Shown piece by piece: positions 61,306 through 64,000 of a DNA stretch of 64,000 nt. The notes below the pieces were generated by a model. That model was not told the origin of the DNA. It saw only the letters and a list, made by a program, of their open reading frames with translations, and did not search any database. The number at the start of each line of letters is the position of its first letter. Position 1 is the first letter of the stretch. The translations under genes were made by a program, and so were the position numbers. Source of the stretch: DATNPX01 sp036702975 (GTDB lineage Bacteria; Cyanobacteriota; Vampirovibrionia; Obscuribacterales; Obscuribacteraceae); assembly GCA_036702975.1 (NCBI GenBank), contig DATNPX010000034.1:62001-126000 (forward strand), given 5' to 3'.

Positions 61306-61554
61306 TTAGCTTACGGGAGGCAACCCGGGGTCGATCTCTGTCATCTCAACGGATAAATCCCATAGTCGTCTGGCGAGCTGCGGATTCTTCGCTTCCTCAG
61401 ATACGGCGCCTTCACCGGAAGGTCCTCGCAACCCCGAAAATCTTGTCGGTCCGTAATACCCACCGGGCTTTATCCGGCGCCCCGTCGCCGCATTCAGCGC
61501 GCCCCAAGCGTCCGTGGCAGGCGTGGCAAAAAGCAAGCCGATCAAGGACATCAC
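61306..61554 (-). pseudogene. C-terminal remnant of an SDR (protochlorophyllide-reductase-like class)
   Basis: The last 82 codons of a minus-strand frame resemble the C-terminus of SDRs of the WWOX/protochlorophyllide-reductase type (PGGYYGPTRFSGLRGPSGEG; ARRLWDLSVEMTEID). Upstream on that strand the frame is only antisense to the next SDR and has no SDR N-terminus or Rossmann motif, so the gene is truncated. It is convergent with the HxlR gene. Confidence 0.6.
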
Positions 61555-61644
61555 GATATTGCCCCACCAAAAGCGATTGCGTTCAAGTGGCCGAGCCGTA
61601 GCGCTCGATTCGAAGCGCGCCATTCCAGCCTGAAGGAGATCATG

Positions 61645-62445
61645 ATGTCGATTGCTCGAAACAATCCCCCACCGTTGGCGCTTGTCACCGGCGCATCCTC
61701 CGGCATCGGCCGCGCCTTTGCCCGCCGACTCGGCGCCGAAGGATATGACCTCGTGGTCGTAGGGCGTCGCATTGATCGGCTCGATGAGCTCGTCGCGACG
61801 CTTCCAAACGTCAAAGTCCGGCCTCTCGTCGCCGACCTCGGCACCGACGCCGGTGTCGAGGCCGTCGCCGATGTATGCGCTCGCGAGCAGCTCTCCATGC
61901 TGGTCAACAACGCCGGCGTCGGCCATTACATGCCGTTCGTCGAACTGCCCGCCGCCAAGGCGAGCGAGCTTCTGCACGTGAAGATCGTCGCACCGACGAT
62001 GCTTGCCCGCGCTGCGGCCCCAGGCATGGTCGTGCGCGGCGGCGGCACGATCATCAACGTGTCCGGCATGCTCGCATTCGGCGGTCCGGCGCCGCTCGGC
62101 CAGGCGCCCGGCAGGGCCGTCTATGTCGGAACCCTCGCTCATATCGTGGCGCTGTCGCAAGCGCTGCACGAGGAGCTGAAGTCTCAAGGCCTGCGGATAC
62201 AGGCTCTGTGTCCTGGCTTGGTCGCGACGGAGTTCCACGAACGTCAGGGTCTGGACCTCAGTGCGGCGCCGCGGATGTCGGCGGAGGATGTCGTGACCGC
62301 CAGCCTGCAGGCGCTCGCCCTGGGCGAGGTCGTTTGTGCTCCCGGAGTCGAGAGAGCCGATCTGCTCAACGCGGTATTCCAAGCCGACCTCGCGGCATTC
62401 GCCGCGCAGTCGCCACAGCTCGCGGAGCGCTACCGCAGGCCCTGA
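61645..62445 (+). CDS. SDR-family oxidoreductase with substituted Lys/Asn (GC-rich island)
   Basis: ATG 61645 has AAGGAG six bases upstream (an ATG three bases earlier is possible). The 266-residue protein has TGASSGIG (15-22), NNAG (88-91) and Ser140/Tyr160, but the catalytic Lys position is Leu164 (YVGTL) and the structural Asn (LxVNxxG) is Lys113. The S-Y spacing is also longer (20 instead of 13) because of an insert, GGPAPLGQAPGR. It is GC-rich and sits between a truncated SDR and a methyltransferase fragment. Confidence 0.87.
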   Translation: MSIARNNPPPLALVTGASSGIGRAFARRLGAEGYDLVVVGRRIDRLDELVATLPNVKVRPLVADLGTDAGVEAVADVCAREQLSMLVNNAGVGHYMPFVELPAAKASELLHVKIVAPTMLARAAAPGMVVRGGGTIINVSGMLAFGGPAPLGQAPGRAVYVGTLAHIVALSQALHEELKSQGLRIQALCPGLVATEFHERQGLDLSAAPRMSAEDVVTASLQALALGEVVCAPGVERADLLNAVFQADLAAFAAQSPQLAERYRRP

Positions 62446-62490
62446 GGAGTGGCGTGTCGGGCGACGACAACCCACGGCGATCTGATCAAC

Positions 62491-62802
62491 ATGACCATGA
62501 TCCAATCCTTAGAATTGCTAATCGTCACGCTTGTCATCGTTCTTTGCATGTCCTTGCTGGCGAGCCATGTCTTGACCGGAGTCTCGACGGCAAGTCGCGC
62601 TGAAAGAGCCGACGTCGTCGCCCTGCTGAAACATGCCGGACTCCCCGATGGCGCGGCCGTGTATCATTTGGGGCGTGGCAGGGGCGCGCAAATCATCTCC
62701 CTCGCGCATGCTTTTCCCGATGCGCTGATCCGCGGGTGTGAATTTGATCGCTATTTGTCCACTTTTTTGAACCATTTAAAATCCGATCCACGGTCGCTGT
62801 AA
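62491..62802 (+). pseudogene. N-terminal fragment of a SAM-dependent methyltransferase-like membrane protein
   Basis: The frame shows a TM helix (LLIVTLVIVLCMSLLASHVL) followed by ADVVALLKHAGLPDGAAVYH and LGRGRGAQIISLAHAFPDAL, recalling motif I (LGxGxG) of class I methyltransferases of the type that continues for 100 or more residues. It stops after about 35 further residues with an abrupt fall in GC near 62740, so the gene is truncated at the island's right edge. The initial GTG at 62449 is an alternative start. Confidence 0.55.
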
Positions 62803-62989
62803 AAACGGTCAAGGATTCCACGGTGATGAGGTCTTCGCTGAGATTCTTTTTTACGAAACGGATTTGGTTGTAGGTGGCTTTGTATTCAGTGGTTTAAAAG
62901 CGGCTGCTGAGGCGAGTTCTTGGATCTGTGGAACTTGTTTAATTCACAAGTAGTCACGTCTCGCGGGACTGATCATGGAGGGCACGGCA

Positions 62990-63871
62990 ATGGTGAGATC
63001 GATGTGGTCGGGCGTGATTACGTTCGGAATGGTTACGATTCCGGTCAAGCTACAAACTGCTACTGAAAGCCACAACGTGGCATTTCACCAATTGCATAAA
63101 AAATGCGACACGCGTATTAGAGAGCAAAGGTTCTGCCCACATGAGGAGGAAGTCGTCGAATGGAAGGACATCGTTAAAGGTTTTGAATACACTAAAGGTC
63201 AATACGTCGAGATTACAGATGAGGATCTCGATGAGTTGCCGCTTCCAAGTAAGCAAACTATCGAAGTCGTCTCGTTTGTCGATCCATCTGAAATCAATCC
63301 CATGTTCTTCGATAATGTCTATTACGTGGAGGTGGAAAAGCAAGGCTCTAAGCCGTATCAGCTGCTCCTGGACACGATGGAGGCAGAAGGGGTGGTTGGT
63401 CTCGCGAAAATAACGTTCAGAACCAAGGAACGAGTTTGTGCTTTGCGTCCTATTGATGGCGCCATCGTATTGCAGACCCTGTTATATGAAGACGAAATCC
63501 GCGATCGCGAAACATCCAGGGCTTCAGTTTCGCTTACGGCGCAGGAAAAGAAGATGGCGACCAGCTTAATCTCGGCATTGAAAAGCAAATTCAAACCAAG
63601 TGAATTCAAGGACAACTATCAGGAAGCGCTCAAAAAGATGATCCAAGCAAAACTGAAGGGCAAGCACCTCGAACCGAGCGTGCCGAGCCAGCCCACAGCT
63701 GTCAACGATCTTATGGAAGCACTTCGTGCAAGTATTGAAAACGCAAGAGGTAGCTCAAAAAACGCTAAGTCGAACAGAGTCAATGCTGGTAAAAGTAGTA
63801 AACGAGCTGCCGCTGCAACAAAAACGAAAACACCGACGAAATCTAAAAGAAAGCACAAATCTGCGGCTTGA
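62990..63871 (+). CDS. ku: Non-homologous end joining protein Ku
   Basis: ATG 62990 is chosen since GGAGGG ends eight bases before it and because bacterial Ku begins 'MxRxxWSGxIxFGxVxIPVKL', seen here as MVRSMWSGVITFGMVTIPVKL. The 293-residue protein has the Ku core with CDTRIREQRFCPHEEEVVEW and the central VVSFVDPSEINPMFFDNVYY. A Lys/Ser/Ala-rich basic tail (about 245-293) can contact DNA. Ku dimers bind DNA ends and recruit LigD. No ligD lies within the window; it may lie beyond the right edge. Confidence 0.95.
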   Translation: MVRSMWSGVITFGMVTIPVKLQTATESHNVAFHQLHKKCDTRIREQRFCPHEEEVVEWKDIVKGFEYTKGQYVEITDEDLDELPLPSKQTIEVVSFVDPSEINPMFFDNVYYVEVEKQGSKPYQLLLDTMEAEGVVGLAKITFRTKERVCALRPIDGAIVLQTLLYEDEIRDRETSRASVSLTAQEKKMATSLISALKSKFKPSEFKDNYQEALKKMIQAKLKGKHLEPSVPSQPTAVNDLMEALRASIENARGSSKNAKSNRVNAGKSSKRAAAATKTKTPTKSKRKHKSAA

Positions 63872-63915
63872 AGCTCCGTCATGAGTTAATGCTTCAAACA
63901 ATGTCGATCAATCAG

Positions 63916-63937
63916 GTGCGAGTCGATCTTCTCGCAC
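63916..63937 (+). terminator. Hairpin downstream of ku
   Basis: GTGCGAG (63916-63922) and CTCGCAC (63931-63937) pair perfectly around an 8-nt loop, 45 bp after the ku stop codon. It has no following T-tract, so the assignment is tentative. Confidence 0.4.
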
Positions 63938-64000
63938 AAGAAAAGTCGCGCTGGCTTTAAGCGCAGCAATGCTTGGCACTACATGTGTGGTCAAGCAGAT

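Noticed and set aside
61555..62505. Upstream part of the 399-codon minus-strand frame across the second island SDR
   Set aside because: Only its last 82 codons resemble an SDR C-terminus; the rest is antisense to a recognisable SDR.
62740..62980. Region between the methyltransferase fragment and ku as an insertion-sequence end
   Set aside because: No terminal inverted repeats, target duplications or transposase frames could be identified by eye.

Overview
The window looks like chromosomal DNA of a Gram-negative, non-photosynthetic bacterium. An outer-membrane TolC-type channel, a HlyD adaptor, a MEP-pathway reductoisomerase (dxr) and many secreted low-complexity proteins are all present. The mix, including LExxxFG-type repeats, secreted proteins with an 'IPxxLAGxW' domain, a SpeD/aminopropyltransferase pair and frequent TTG/GTG starts, resembles the Melainabacteria/Vampirovibrionota (Obscuribacter-like) sister group of Cyanobacteria. 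That placement is inference; no phylogenetic marker could be tested. No rRNA, insertion sequence or CRISPR array was seen.

Layout. 0-10 kb: a partial secreted protein, then a minus-strand multidrug-export operon (HlyD adaptor, double ABC ATPase, two ABC-2 permeases, TolC, degenerate SDR) under a TetR regulator, with two matching operator palindromes. 10-15 kb: small hypotheticals, a TPR protein, a fatty-acid desaturase, a 660-bp intergenic region with two BlaI/CopY-like palindromes, and a secreted protein. 14.5-18.6 kb: a minus-strand polyamine-type cluster (membrane-tethered aminopropyltransferase homologue, FemAB-like transferase, SpeD, secreted Cys-repeat protein). 18.8-24.6 kb: secreted Gly-rich protein, ECF sigma/anti-sigma/membrane protein, a hypothetical protein, dxr and upp. 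24.8-34.8 kb: dodecin, a repeat protein, a large charged protein with GspE-N-like modules, acyl-CoA dehydrogenase, class III aminotransferase, small membrane proteins, a Zn-binding protein.

35-42.5 kb: the proteostasis cluster tig-clpP-clpX-lon (minus strand), with a trigger factor that carries a histidine-rich tail, then a membrane protein and tRNA-Gly(GCC). 42.8-50 kb: Gfo/Idh/MocA oxidoreductase, HU, alr, nadD, a membrane acyltransferase with a long Gly-rich N-terminus, and yqeK. 50-54.6 kb: a threonine-pathway operon hom-thrC-thrB-lysC, continuing into an SDR and a secreted protein. 56-59.7 kb: lipoprotein, GNAT, repeat protein, ATP-grasp ligase.

59.84-62.74 kb is strikingly GC-rich (43 of 60 bases G/C in one line I counted, against 20-33 of 60 in two nearby lines). 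It holds an intact SDR/HxlR pair and a further SDR, bracketed by gene fragments (thioredoxin-fold oxidoreductase C-terminus, SDR C-terminus, methyltransferase N-terminus). This is best read as recently acquired, partly decayed DNA or an assembly join. The window ends with the NHEJ protein Ku.
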